Below the pieces are notes generated by a model. That model was not told the DNA's origin. It was given only the letters and a program-made list of their open reading frames with translations, and did not search any database. Positions 30,469 through 41,443 of a DNA stretch of 64,000 nt are shown one piece after another. How positions within the stretch are numbered: position 1 is the first letter of the stretch; the number at the start of each line of letters is the position of its first letter. Where the stretch lies: NCBI RefSeq assembly GCF_000282975.1, contig NZ_ALJC01000079.1:40429-104428 (forward strand), in the 5' to 3' direction. This DNA comes from Pseudomonas psychrophila HA-4. GTDB lineage: Bacteria; Pseudomonadota; Gammaproteobacteria; Pseudomonadales; Pseudomonadaceae. The position numbers were made by a program, and so were the translations under genes.

Positions 30469-33193
30469 GATAACCTTGGATGCCTTTGTCGAGGAAGCTC
30501 TCTACTTTGGTGCCAGTAACACCGCCGAGACCTTTCAGCACAATTTGAAGGAAGAGCCCGTGGTCGCCCTTTTCGTTTTCCGGGGCGGCTTGGGTGTATT
30601 CGTCGTTGGAAACCCAGTAACGGCTAATCAGGCGCAGCTTCCAGCAGCAGTTGTCGTACTCAAAGCCACCGAAGGCTTCCAGGGTACGGTTGCGGTTGTA
30701 GTCGTACTGCCAGCGTGAAATGGCGCTCCATTGCGGCACGATTGGCCAGATAACCGAGAAATCGTGCTGCTGGATTTTGTAGTAATCCTTGATGTAGCCC
30801 GGTTGACCTGGGGACAGGTAGTCACCGCCGCCCACCGTCCACTTACCGGTGTACTGGTCGTAGCGAACCTGGTCGTTGCGATAGCGATAGCCGAGGTTGA
30901 CGACCTTGTTCGGGTTGTCTTCAGGCTGGTAATGCATCATCGCGCTGCCAGAACGGGGGCTGCGGGTTTCCGGGTCCCAGTTGTAGTCAGCGGTTGCACG
31001 CCAGTCGCGGTTGAAGCGGTAGGCGTATTCCAGTGCGTAAGGCGAAACGCTTGAAGTGGCGTCATCACGGTCGGCGTCGATGCCCGGCAGTTGAACCTTG
31101 CGGTCCTTGAAGTAGTAGGCCTGGCCAACACTGACGCGTTGACGCTCGAAGCCGTTCTCTTCGATCCAGCGGCTGGTTAAGCCCAGCGACAGTTTATTCT
31201 CATCACCTACACGGTCAGTGCCGGTGAAGCGGTTATCGCGCCACAGCGAGGAATAGCTGAAGGTACTTTCGCTGGTGTCGAAAATCGGGATGTTGTCCTG
31301 GTTGCGCTCAGGGACATACAGATAGAACGCGCGCGGCTCCAGGGTCTGGCGATAGTTGGTGCCGAACCAGTTGGTGTTACGGTCGAAGTACAGGCCGCTG
31401 TCAACGCTGGCGATAGGCACGCTACGGCTTTGCGAGTTTTTGTATTCCTCACCGGCGAGCAAGGTCTGCTTGCCGGTGCCATCCAGATCAAGGTCGTACT
31501 GGGTGTACATGTACTTGAGGGACGGCGTTAGGAAGCCATAGCTCCAGTTCATCGGCAGGTTCATGGTCGGCGCGAGGTTCAGGCGGGTGCCGTTGGCGCG
31601 CGCAATGCCTTTAACGTTGTTGTCGAGACGGGGATCGATCGAGCCATCTTCGTTGGTGTAGTTGCCGTTTTCGAGGCTGCGCTCAAACCGTACCAGTTCG
31701 GTGTTGTAGCTGAAGTTCAGACCTTCCGGGTGATACGGCAGCATGCCATTTACGGTGAGCTGCGGCAGTTGGTTGTACGGGGTGATCTGAGTAACGGTTG
31801 CCAACTGGTAGGCTTGCACGTTCAGCTTGGCGGTGTAGTCATCGCCACGGTAGCTGACAGCCGCTTGCTGGTTCAGGTAATCGCGACTTTCAACGCCAAC
31901 TTGATCGCTTTGCAGATCCTGGAAATAGTACGGATCGCTGATCTTGGTGTAGTCGACTTCGGTCAGAACACGCGAATCAAGCCCACCCTTGTGTTGCCAG
32001 TTGAGCATGTAGCGAGTTTTTTCGTAGTCGGTTTGGCGCTTGCGGTCGTCGTTGTCGTCGTTGAGGTACGCCGCGCCGAATTGTCCTTCGCTGGACTCGG
32101 TCAAATAGCGGAACTCACCTTCCATCAACAAACCGCGCTTGGTCATGTAGCGCGGGTACAACGTGGCATCGTAGTTCGGTGCCAGGTTGAAGTAGTACGG
32201 GGTCACGAGCGTAAAGCCGGTGTCGGAGCTGCTGCTGAAAGACGGCGGCAGGAAACCGGACTGACGGCGATCGTCGATCGGGAAGTAGATATACGGGGTG
32301 TAAAGAATAGGGATGTCTTTAACCCGCAGCGTCACGTTGGTGGCCGTACCGAAACCGGTGGCCGGGTTCAACGTGATGTTGTTGCCTTTGAGCTGCCAAG
32401 CGTTGCTGTTCGGTTCGCACGTGGTGTACGTACCATCCTTGAGGCGGATGATCGCGTCTTCGGCACGTTTGGCGTACAGCGCACTGCCGCGAATGCGCGA
32501 CTTGTGCAGTACGTATTCTGCGTTATCGACCTTGGCGGCACCGGTGTCGAGTTGAACATCGGCGTGGTCGCCGACGATCAGGGCGCCATTGTCGCGCAGG
32601 CGTACGTTGCCATTCAGTTCGCCACGGCTCTCGGCCTGGTACAGGCTGGCTTCGTCGGCTTCAACCTGCATGCTGCCTTGGCGCATGACGACGTCACCGG
32701 CCAAGGTTGCGACCTGCTCATCCTGCTGGTAGCGGGAAGCCTTGGCCCCCACAAACGTAGGCGCGTCGCTTTTGCTGGTCGTGTCGTGCATGCCCGGACG
32801 AGTGGGCTCGACGTACGAGCCTGAGCAGTACGGGCCGGTTTCGGCCAGTTGCGCAGGCGTGAGTTTGTCTCGCGGAACCCAGTCCAGATGGCTGTAGTCA
32901 GCACTGCGCGCCTTGAGGCCACGGCCTTTGGCTGCGGTTACCAGTGGCACCTGGCCAGCCTGCTCGCCTGACTCACCACCGGCCTCTGCTGTAGCGACGG
33001 TATGTGACGGACGAGGTGGCAATTGCGCATTATTGGTTTTCGGTGCGCAATCCCAGCCACCCGTAGCCGACACGGAACAGTCATACTGCTCCTCGGCAAC
33101 AGCGAACGGCACGGCTAGAGGTTGCATGGCCAGCAAACTGCCGGTTACCAGCAACGGAAATTTTTTACGAAACGCGGGGGATTTCAATGCCAT
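30443..33193 (-). CDS. lptD: LptD, LPS-assembly outer-membrane protein
   Basis: 916 residues. After a signal sequence ([20 protein letters not shown]) comes a pseudomonad-specific Cys-containing N-terminal stretch ([13 protein letters not shown]). Then the periplasmic OstA/LptA-like beta-jellyroll ([20 protein letters not shown]), and a long beta-barrel rich in aromatic strands. With LptE it inserts LPS into the outer leaflet. First gene of the conserved run lptD-surA-pdxA-rsmA-apaG-apaH; divergent from amgK. Confidence 0.96.
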   Translation of the reverse strand: MALKSPAFRKKFPLLVTGSLLAMQPLAVPFAVAEEQYDCSVSATGGWDCAPKTNNAQLPPRPSHTVATAEAGGESGEQAGQVPLVTAAKGRGLKARSADYSHLDWVPRDKLTPAQLAETGPYCSGSYVEPTRPGMHDTTSKSDAPTFVGAKASRYQQDEQVATLAGDVVMRQGSMQVEADEASLYQAESRGELNGNVRLRDNGALIVGDHADVQLDTGAAKVDNAEYVLHKSRIRGSALYAKRAEDAIIRLKDGTYTTCEPNSNAWQLKGNNITLNPATGFGTATNVTLRVKDIPILYTPYIYFPIDDRRQSGFLPPSFSSSSDTGFTLVTPYYFNLAPNYDATLYPRYMTKRGLLMEGEFRYLTESSEGQFGAAYLNDDNDDRKRQTDYEKTRYMLNWQHKGGLDSRVLTEVDYTKISDPYYFQDLQSDQVGVESRDYLNQQAAVSYRGDDYTAKLNVQAYQLATVTQITPYNQLPQLTVNGMLPYHPEGLNFSYNTELVRFERSLENGNYTNEDGSIDPRLDNNVKGIARANGTRLNLAPTMNLPMNWSYGFLTPSLKYMYTQYDLDLDGTGKQTLLAGEEYKNSQSRSVPIASVDSGLYFDRNTNWFGTNYRQTLEPRAFYLYVPERNQDNIPIFDTSESTFSYSSLWRDNRFTGTDRVGDENKLSLGLTSRWIEENGFERQRVSVGQAYYFKDRKVQLPGIDADRDDATSSVSPYALEYAYRFNRDWRATADYNWDPETRSPRSGSAMMHYQPEDNPNKVVNLGYRYRNDQVRYDQYTGKWTVGGGDYLSPGQPGYIKDYYKIQQHDFSVIWPIVPQWSAISRWQYDYNRNRTLEAFGGFEYDNCCWKLRLISRYWVSNDEYTQAAPENEKGDHGLFLQIVLKGLGGVTGTKVESFLDKGIQGYREREDKAF

Positions 33194-33324
33194 CTTATTA
33201 GTCCGGGCTTCCTGCGTGCCATCAGCCCGCGGTGGGGGACCGCACGCCTATCGATGGTCTGGAAAAGATTCTGGATAATAAAGCATGACCCGCTTGACGG
33301 CTAGCGCCGTCGGAGACCCTTGTA

Positions 33325-35018
<1,694 letters not shown>

Positions 35019-35019
35019 G

Positions 35020-35787
35020 ATGCTGTGGCCAGGGACTCTGATTGGAGCCGGGGCTGGCTATTTTATCGCCAGCATTCCGGGGGCCATGCTGGGTGCCCTA
35101 TTGGGGCAAACCCTTGATCGGCGCCTGCAACTGCACAGTTGGGCGCACCTGCGAGAGCGTTTGGGGGGTCGCGCGACGCTGCGTAACGATGAGTTGTTGT
35201 TTGTGCTGCTCGGTCGGTTGGCCAAGAGTGGCGGGCGGGTCGTTGAGAAACATATCGAGCAGGCGCGTCAGGAAATGCGTCATCTCGACATGAGCGCCGC
35301 AGCACAGCAACGGGCGATTGCGGCGTTCAATCGCGGCAAGTCAGGGCGTGATTCGCTGCGGGGGTATCTGGGTCGCCTCAAAACGCAACCGCATGCGGCA
35401 GAAGGTGTGTTGCGTGCCTGTTGGCGAATGATGGTGGCGGATGGTCGAGTCGACCCAAAAGAACGCGAGTTGATCGTGTTGTGGGGGCGATGGTTGGGCT
35501 GGACGCCGCAACAGGTGCAGGCGCTCGGTGCCGATTATGAGCCGCAGAAGAAACCACTGGCGACGCGCGGGGGGACGTATCAGCAGTCTTTGACTTTGCT
35601 GGGTGTGACGGCCAGTTCAGACCCGGAGCAGATCAAACGGGCGTATCGGCGTTTGCTCAGTCGCCATCACCCGGATAAGGTTGCCGGGACCGGAGCCAGC
35701 CCGGCTCAGGTGCGTGAAGCCACGGAAAAAACCCGTGAGTTGCACCATGCGTATGCGCTAATTCGTGAGCAGCGCGGCTTCCGTTAA
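35020..35787 (+). CDS. djlA: DjlA-like TerB/DnaJ-domain co-chaperone
   Basis: 255 residues. A short N-terminal hydrophobic segment rich in Gly/Ala (GAGAGYFIASIPGAMLGALL) is followed by a TerB-like helical domain (about 50-165) and a C-terminal J domain with the HPD motif (SRHHPDKV). It matches DjlA, a membrane-anchored DnaK partner. It starts right after murU and converges with the next gene, overlapping stops by 4 nt. Confidence 0.85.
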   Translation: MLWPGTLIGAGAGYFIASIPGAMLGALLGQTLDRRLQLHSWAHLRERLGGRATLRNDELLFVLLGRLAKSGGRVVEKHIEQARQEMRHLDMSAAAQQRAIAAFNRGKSGRDSLRGYLGRLKTQPHAAEGVLRACWRMMVADGRVDPKERELIVLWGRWLGWTPQQVQALGADYEPQKKPLATRGGTYQQSLTLLGVTASSDPEQIKRAYRRLLSRHHPDKVAGTGASPAQVREATEKTRELHHAYALIREQRGFR

Positions 35788-36794
35788 TGGCTGGGCTTAT
35801 CCACAGGCTGCGGGCTGAGCCAGCCGCGCACCCTGCGAAATAATTGTTCCTGTTCGCCTTCACGGTTCCCCGGTATGGCGAACAATCCCAATTGATTAAA
35901 GTTTGAGCGGTTCATTCGTTTGCTGGCTTGCAGCCGTTGCAAGGCAGCCTTGCGCATCAATGGTTTGTCTTTATAGAACACATCTAGCAATTCAACCGAG
36001 AGCGTGGGCGTTAGTTGGTTCAAATCAGGTTGCACTTGGGCGGGTGTCTGCGCGGACACCAAGATAAGTTTTTGCACCGGCGTCGGGTGTTTTTCGTTTA
36101 AGTAGCGTGTCGCCCAATACCCCCCCGTGCCGTGGCCGAGTAACACAATGCTGCGCATGTGCTGCTGTTGGGCGAAGGCGAGCGCGGCGTCGATTCGGGC
36201 GAAAATGCGTTCAGCATCGGCTTTGCTCATCGCTTCAAATCCTTCGTTCGATTGCACTTCTGCGTCAGGATTTTCGGTCCCGATGCTGGCCGCCTGTTCG
36301 ATGGGTTTGGCTGTGGTGCTGGCGTCTTTGCTGCTACTGTTCGGCGCGGGTGCTGTGGTAGTTTTTTCTGGTTCGGCCACGCGGGCTTGGCTGGCTTCGC
36401 TGCGGATGTCCGGCAAGCTTAGGCTCAGACTGGCCCAGTGCGTGTCCGGCAGTTTGTGACGCAATGGACCGACCGCCAGTGGCCAGTCTGCGGTTTCGCC
36501 CGCGCCTGGGACGATTATTACAACGCCGCTGGGGTCGCTGCTATTGGCGGGTTTCCAGAGGGCCAGAAAGGTGTCATCCCCCGCCTGAAGTTGTTGTTGC
36601 TCATCGGTCGGGAGTTGACGCTCAAGCGCCGCTGCGTCTTCCTGACTGCGCTCAGGCAGTGGTTGGCGGGCCTCTGATTGCTGTACATCTGGCGCAGATT
36701 CGGCGGGTTTGCTCGCTGGTGCCGGGTCGGCCGCCAGCACCGGCAAAGCCGATGACAGGCACAGTGCTGCAAGCGCCAGGCGCAAAGAAGACAT
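35784..36794 (-). CDS. DUF3530 family protein, alpha/beta-hydrolase-like, exported
   Basis: 336 residues with a signal peptide (MSSLRLALAALCLSSALPVL, then AADPAPAS). A Pro/Ala/Ser-rich linker precedes an alpha/beta-hydrolase-like core (GVVIIVPGAGETADWP, IVLLGHGTGGYWATRY). At the nucleophile elbow the usual GxSxG reads GHGTG, with Thr in the Ser position, so classical esterase activity is uncertain. An internal low-complexity insert (about 145-180) interrupts the core. Function unknown. Converges with the djlA-like gene. Confidence 0.75.
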   Translation of the reverse strand: MSSLRLALAALCLSSALPVLAADPAPASKPAESAPDVQQSEARQPLPERSQEDAAALERQLPTDEQQQLQAGDDTFLALWKPANSSDPSGVVIIVPGAGETADWPLAVGPLRHKLPDTHWASLSLSLPDIRSEASQARVAEPEKTTTAPAPNSSSKDASTTAKPIEQAASIGTENPDAEVQSNEGFEAMSKADAERIFARIDAALAFAQQQHMRSIVLLGHGTGGYWATRYLNEKHPTPVQKLILVSAQTPAQVQPDLNQLTPTLSVELLDVFYKDKPLMRKAALQRLQASKRMNRSNFNQLGLFAIPGNREGEQEQLFRRVRGWLSPQPVDKPSH

Positions 36795-36848
36795 AAGTGG
36801 TTCCAGGCCAGAAGTAATCCCGGCAGCCTAATGGGTGTGAGTGTTCAG

Positions 36849-39239
36849 ATGAAGCGTTTTTACTCTCTGTTGGTTATCGGCTGGTTGTGGCTGCCCTTGA
36901 TGGCCCATGCAGCCTCCATCCCGGCGGCACAGCTCAGTGCCGAGCAACAGCAGTGGCTGGCGCAGCACAAAGAGCTGCGGGTTGGGCTGGTTCTACAGGC
37001 GCCCTATGCCAAATTTGATCAGCGCTTGCAGCGGTTGTCTGGGGCCAATGTGGAGCTTATGAAGTGGCTGGCTCAAAGCCTGGACATTGAGCTGACTTGG
37101 CGTAACTACCCTGACCTTGAGCAACTGGAGCGGGCGGCCCGTAATGGGGAGATCGACCTGGCGCCGGGTCTGACGCAAACCCCGGCCGGGCTGCGGTTGT
37201 GGCAATTCTCTGATCCGTACATGCGGGTACCGCAATTGGTCGTGGGGGAGCGTAATGGTGCGGGCTCGGTGGACCTTGAGCGTATCGACAGTAATACCCG
37301 GGTTGCCGTGCGTATGCCCAGCGCCACGGCCGACTTTCTTCACTCCAGTTATCCGGGGCTCAATTTGCAGGGTGTGCCCCTGGAGCGCCAGGCCCTGCAA
37401 CTGTTGCTGAGCCAGCAAGCGACCTACGCGGTCATTGATGAGGCGCAACTGGCACGTCTTTCCGTAGAGCCCGAATTCGTCGGTTTGAGCGTTGTCGGGG
37501 ATATTGGTTTTCCGCAACTGCTGCGGGTGGCCACTCGCCGTGACTGGCCGCAGTTGGCCGGCATTGTTGAACGCGGGCTGCATGCCATTCCGGCGCGTGA
37601 CATGGAGCAGTTGCACACCCGCTGGTTGCAACCCAAATACCCCCGCGCCGGGCAGTCGCCCGGGTTTTGGCAGAACCTGTGTCTGCTGATCGGCGCCCTG
37701 TTGCTGGCGAGCATGGCCATTGTGGTGTGGCAACGTCGCCATCAGAGCGCTCTGGAGCAGGCTCTGCTCAAGGCGCGAGAAGACCTCGCGGTCGGTGCTG
37801 CCGGTGCCGAAGCCTTGCGCTTGACCCAATTTTCGATTGATCAAAGCCCAGTGGGCATTTTATGGGTCAACTGGGACAGCCACGTGCGCTATGCCAATCA
37901 GGCTGCTGAGGCCATGTTGGGATACCCAGCAGGCGCAGTGCTGGATCGGCCGTTGAGCGATTTCGAGCCGGGCCTGAGCATGGATCGATGGTTAAACGTG
38001 TGGCGCCGCGCGCGAGGCGACGAGGAGGGCGCGCAACGGATCGAAACCCACTGTGTTCGGGCTGATGGCAGCGAGTTCCCGGCAGACGTGACCTTGAGTT
38101 TTTTGCGCTTTAAACAGGCTGAATACCTGGTGGTGTACCTCAATGACATCACCGAGCGGCGCCGCGTGCAGGCCGCTCTACAAGAGAGCGACGCGCGCTT
38201 GCAAGGCATTGCGGCCAACGTTCCGGGGCTGGTTTTCCGACTAGAGCGGTCCTTGCTGACCGGCGATCTGGATTTTCCTTACATCAGTGAAGGCAGCGAG
38301 ACGCTGGTGGGTTTCTCCTCGGCCACCCTGCGCCAACGTGAAGTTGGATTACGCAGTCTCGTGCACCCCGATGACAGAGCGGACTACCATCGCGTGCAAG
38401 ACATTGCCTTGGAAAGTGACAGCGATTGGTCGTGGCAGGGGCGGATCTTGACCCGTGAAGGCCAGCAGCGTTGGGCCGAGATCAAGGCCATCACCCGGCG
38501 TCTTGATGATGGCACGGTGGTCTGGGACGGCATTGTCTGGGACATCAGTGAGAGCAAACGTATTGAGTTGGAACTGGACAGCTCTCGCGGGCAGTTGCGC
38601 GAATTGTCGGCGCACCTGGAAAGCGTGCGTGAAGAAGAAAAGGCGCGAATAGCGCGTGAGGTACACGACGAGTTAGGGCAGATGCTGACCGTGCTCAAAC
38701 TCGAAACCTCGATGTGCGAGCTGGCGTATGCCGATCTGGATCCGGGGTTGCGCGAGCGGCTCAACAGCATGAAAAAGCTCATCGCGCAGTTGTTCCAGCT
38801 AGTGCGCGACGTGGCCACGGCCCTGCGGCCACCGATTCTGGATGCCGGTATCAGTTCGGCAATCGAATGGCAGGCCCACCGTTTTGAAGCGCGCTCCAAC
38901 ATCCCGTGCCTGGTGCGAGTGCCGGAAAGTTTGCCGCCGTTGAGTGCGGCCAAGGAAGTCGGGCTGTTCAGGATTTTGCAGGAAGCCCTGACCAATGTGA
39001 TACGCCATGCCCACGCGCAAACCGTCGAGGTGACCTTGAGCGTGGAGGGCCGGGAACTGTGCCTGAGCATCAGCGATGATGGCCGTGGATTTGTGCCGAC
39101 GACCGGGCGCGCAACCTCCTTTGGCCTGGTCGGCATGCGCGAGCGAGTCTTGATGCTCGGCGGCACGTTGGCTTTACACAGCGTACCGGGTGAGGGCACC
39201 ACGTTGACGGTGCGCGTCCCATTGATCCAACGTCTTTAG
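36849..39239 (+). CDS. agtS: AgtS-like sensor histidine kinase
   Basis: About 796 residues from ATG 36849 (MKRFYSLLVIGWLWLPLMAH, a signal peptide); an in-frame start 6 codons earlier is possible. A periplasmic SBP_bac_3 domain (about 30-260: LRVGLVLQAPYAKFD) is followed by one TM (about 280-295), then two or three PAS/PAC units. The HisKA_3 dimerisation domain has phospho-acceptor His near residue 605 (IAREVHDELGQML), and a C-terminal ATPase carries DDGRGF. The cognate regulator follows at once. In P. aeruginosa the equivalent pair AgtSR controls uptake of 4-aminobutyrate and 5-aminovalerate; the assignment here rests on domain layout and the ABC transporter next door. Confidence 0.8.
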   Translation: MKRFYSLLVIGWLWLPLMAHAASIPAAQLSAEQQQWLAQHKELRVGLVLQAPYAKFDQRLQRLSGANVELMKWLAQSLDIELTWRNYPDLEQLERAARNGEIDLAPGLTQTPAGLRLWQFSDPYMRVPQLVVGERNGAGSVDLERIDSNTRVAVRMPSATADFLHSSYPGLNLQGVPLERQALQLLLSQQATYAVIDEAQLARLSVEPEFVGLSVVGDIGFPQLLRVATRRDWPQLAGIVERGLHAIPARDMEQLHTRWLQPKYPRAGQSPGFWQNLCLLIGALLLASMAIVVWQRRHQSALEQALLKAREDLAVGAAGAEALRLTQFSIDQSPVGILWVNWDSHVRYANQAAEAMLGYPAGAVLDRPLSDFEPGLSMDRWLNVWRRARGDEEGAQRIETHCVRADGSEFPADVTLSFLRFKQAEYLVVYLNDITERRRVQAALQESDARLQGIAANVPGLVFRLERSLLTGDLDFPYISEGSETLVGFSSATLRQREVGLRSLVHPDDRADYHRVQDIALESDSDWSWQGRILTREGQQRWAEIKAITRRLDDGTVVWDGIVWDISESKRIELELDSSRGQLRELSAHLESVREEEKARIAREVHDELGQMLTVLKLETSMCELAYADLDPGLRERLNSMKKLIAQLFQLVRDVATALRPPILDAGISSAIEWQAHRFEARSNIPCLVRVPESLPPLSAAKEVGLFRILQEALTNVIRHAHAQTVEVTLSVEGRELCLSISDDGRGFVPTTGRATSFGLVGMRERVLMLGGTLALHSVPGEGTTLTVRVPLIQRL

Positions 39240-39263
39240 TGATCTTTGAAAAAGGAAATAGCC

Positions 39264-39893
39264 GTGATTCGTGTACTGGTAGCTGAAGATCACACCATCG
39301 TGCGTGAGGGCATCAAGCAGTTGATTGGTCTGGCTAAAGACCTGCTGGTTGTGGGCGAGGCGAGTAATGGCGAACAACTGCTGGAAACCTTGCGCCATGT
39401 GCCGTGCGAAGTGGTGCTGCTGGATATTTCCATGCCGGGGGTTAACGGGTTGGAGGCTATTCCAAGGATTCGCGCGTTGAACAACCCGCCGGCTATTTTG
39501 GTGCTGTCAATGCACGACGAAGCGCAAATGGCGGCTCGTGCCTTGAAGTTCGGGGCGGCGGGGTATGCGACCAAAGACAGCGATCCGGCGTTGCTGCTGA
39601 CCGCGATTCGTAAGGTGGCGGCGGGTGGTCGATACATCGACCCTGAGTTGGCTGACCGCATGGTGTTTGAGGTTGGATTGACCGATGAGCGGCCGCTGCA
39701 CGCGTTGTTGTCCGAACGTGAGTTTTCGGTGTTTGAGCGTTTGGCTCAAGGGGCTAACGTGAACGACATTGCTCAGCAACTGGCGTTGAGCAGTAAAACC
39801 ATCAGCACCCATAAAGCGCGGCTGATGCAAAAGCTCAACATCACCTCGCTGGCGGAGCTGGTGAAGTACGCGATGGAGCATAAATTACTGTAG
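39264..39893 (+). CDS. agtR: AgtR-like LuxR/NarL-type response regulator
   Basis: 209 residues from GTG 39264, with AAGGA 7 nt upstream; a TTG six codons earlier (39246) overlaps that site and is less likely. The receiver domain has acidic residues ED at 8-9 and phospho-acceptor Asp54 (VLLDISMPGVNG). The C-terminal LuxR-type HTH is readable (LSEREFSVFERLAQGANVND, LSSKTISTHKARLMQKL). It pairs with the preceding kinase. A palindrome upstream of the following ABC transporter is a candidate binding site. Confidence 0.85.
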   Translation: MIRVLVAEDHTIVREGIKQLIGLAKDLLVVGEASNGEQLLETLRHVPCEVVLLDISMPGVNGLEAIPRIRALNNPPAILVLSMHDEAQMAARALKFGAAGYATKDSDPALLLTAIRKVAAGGRYIDPELADRMVFEVGLTDERPLHALLSEREFSVFERLAQGANVNDIAQQLALSSKTISTHKARLMQKLNITSLAELVKYAMEHKLL

Positions 39894-39902
39894 GGCGAAT
39901 CC

Positions 39903-40040
39903 GTAGCAGTTGCCGAAGGCTACGTCCGGCGACGCAGTCGTCGTAAAACCCGCCAACTCGGTCTTTTTGAAACCCCCGTGTTGCAGCTTTACGATCGCTT
40001 CGCAATCGGACGTAGCCTCGCAGAACTCGGCAACTGCTAC
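39903..40040. repeat. REPIN-like inverted repeat, GTAGCAGTTGCCGA family
   Basis: The left arm GTAGCAGTTGCCGAAGGCTA begins at 39903 and the right arm, its inverse, ends GGCAACTGCTAC at 40040. Inside are CGTCGTAAAA and TTTACGATCG, as in the copy at 18961-19105. It lies just past the agtR stop and upstream of the agtA leader, and may end agtSR transcription. The rest of the 385-nt agtR-agtA gap contains the palindrome at 40154-40171. Confidence 0.85.
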
Positions 40041-40153
40041 GGGATTTGAGCGGGCCTCAGTTAGCAACATGTGTCTGTTTGCGACAGTTTTATGATGCGT
40101 CTTTGCGTGGATACGGGCCGTGCTTAAAGGCAGCGTTCTAATCGCGACATCGC

Positions 40154-40171
40154 TGTAGGGCGTCCCCTACA
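40154..40171. promoter_or_regulatory. Perfect palindrome upstream of agtA, candidate AgtR operator
   Basis: TGTAGGG-CGTC-CCCTACA: a perfect 7-bp inverted repeat with a 4-bp spacer, 108 bp upstream of the agtA start. LuxR/NarL-type regulators bind short inverted repeats, and the only such regulator nearby is AgtR. The alternative is a simple RNA hairpin in the leader: AAAA follows it, but no T tract, so it is not a terminator on the plus strand. Confidence 0.5.
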
Positions 40172-40278
40172 AAAAGCTGTCCAATCTGCTGATGTAAATC
40201 TCTCCTGCGCCCCGATTTCTGCGGGCTGGCGGCACCTTTAGTCTTGGACCACAGCAGTCCAAAACAAAAGGTGCGGTT

Positions 40279-41403
40279 ATGAGTGAGGTCGGTGCAAGCG
40301 CTGGGGCGAGTGAGGTATTGGTTAGCTTCCGTGGCGTGCAAAAGAGCTATGACGGCGAAAACCTGATCGTCAAAGATCTCAATCTGGATATTCGCAAAGG
40401 CGAGTTCCTGACCTTGCTCGGGCCGTCCGGTTCGGGCAAAACCACCAGCCTGATGATGCTGGCCGGCTTTGAAACGCCGACTGCTGGCGAGATCTTGCTT
40501 GCCGGGCGTGCGATCAACAATGTGCCGCCGCACAAGCGCGACATCGGCATGGTGTTCCAGAATTACGCGTTGTTCCCGCACATGACGGTGGCTGAAAACC
40601 TGGGTTTTCCGTTGTCGGTGCGCGGTCTAAATCGGACCGACATCAGCCAGCGGGTCAAAAAAGTACTCGGCATGGTGCAACTCGATGCATTCGCTCAGCG
40701 TTATCCGGCGCAACTCTCGGGGGGGCAGCAGCAACGAGTGGCCTTGGCCCGCGCATTGGTGTTCGAGCCTCAACTGGTGCTGATGGACGAACCGCTGGGT
40801 GCGCTGGATAAACAACTGCGCGAGCACATGCAGATGGAGATCAAACACATACACCAGCGGCTAGGTGTGACCGTGGTGTACGTGACTCACGACCAAGGCG
40901 AAGCGCTGACGATGTCGGATCGGGTGGCGGTGTTTCATCAGGGTGAAATCCAGCAAATCGCCCCGCCGCGGACCCTCTACGAAGAACCTCGAAATACCTT
41001 TGTGGCTAACTTCATTGGCGAGAACAACCGCCTTAATGGCCGCCTGCACAGTCAGGACGGTGAGCGCTGCGTGGTTGAGCTAAGCCGTGGCGAAAAAGTT
41101 CAGGCGTTGGCAGTGAATGTCGGGCGCACGGGTGACCCGGTGACGCTGTCGATTCGGCCTGAACGTATCAGCCTCAAGGGTTCCAGCGAGTCGTGCGAGA
41201 ACCGTTTCTCGGGGCGGGTCGAGGAATTTATCTACCTGGGCGACCACGTCCGGGTACGTATGGAAGTGTGCGGCAAGAGCGACTTTTTTGTGAAGCAGCC
41301 GATTGCCGAGCTGGACCCCGCCCTGGCCGTCGGAGACGTCGTGCCGCTGGGCTGGCAAGTCGAACATGTACGCGCACTTGACCCTCTCTTAGAGGCGAAT
41401 TAA
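40279..41403 (+). CDS. agtA: ABC transporter ATP-binding protein (PotA type, AgtA-like)
   Basis: 374 residues. Walker A GPSGSGKTT, signature LSGGQQQRVALARAL, Walker B LVLMDEPLGALD and the switch His (VTHDQGEA) are all intact, with a C-terminal TOBE domain (about 285-370). It powers the importer made with the next three genes. The polyamine/opine type matches GABA/5-aminovalerate importers of Pseudomonas. AAGGTG precedes the ATG. Confidence 0.85.
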   Translation: MSEVGASAGASEVLVSFRGVQKSYDGENLIVKDLNLDIRKGEFLTLLGPSGSGKTTSLMMLAGFETPTAGEILLAGRAINNVPPHKRDIGMVFQNYALFPHMTVAENLGFPLSVRGLNRTDISQRVKKVLGMVQLDAFAQRYPAQLSGGQQQRVALARALVFEPQLVLMDEPLGALDKQLREHMQMEIKHIHQRLGVTVVYVTHDQGEALTMSDRVAVFHQGEIQQIAPPRTLYEEPRNTFVANFIGENNRLNGRLHSQDGERCVVELSRGEKVQALAVNVGRTGDPVTLSIRPERISLKGSSESCENRFSGRVEEFIYLGDHVRVRMEVCGKSDFFVKQPIAELDPALAVGDVVPLGWQVEHVRALDPLLEAN

Positions 41404-41443
41404 TCGCCCTGGCTTCACCAACCCTGCACAGTGGAGAACAACA

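Noticed and set aside
31730..32824. Open frame of 364 codons on the plus strand inside lptD
   Set aside because: Antisense shadow of the LptD beta-barrel coding region with low-complexity Val/Ala-rich translation.
36993..37844. Open frame of 283 codons on the minus strand inside agtS
   Set aside because: Antisense to the clearly coding sensor kinase; no start context.
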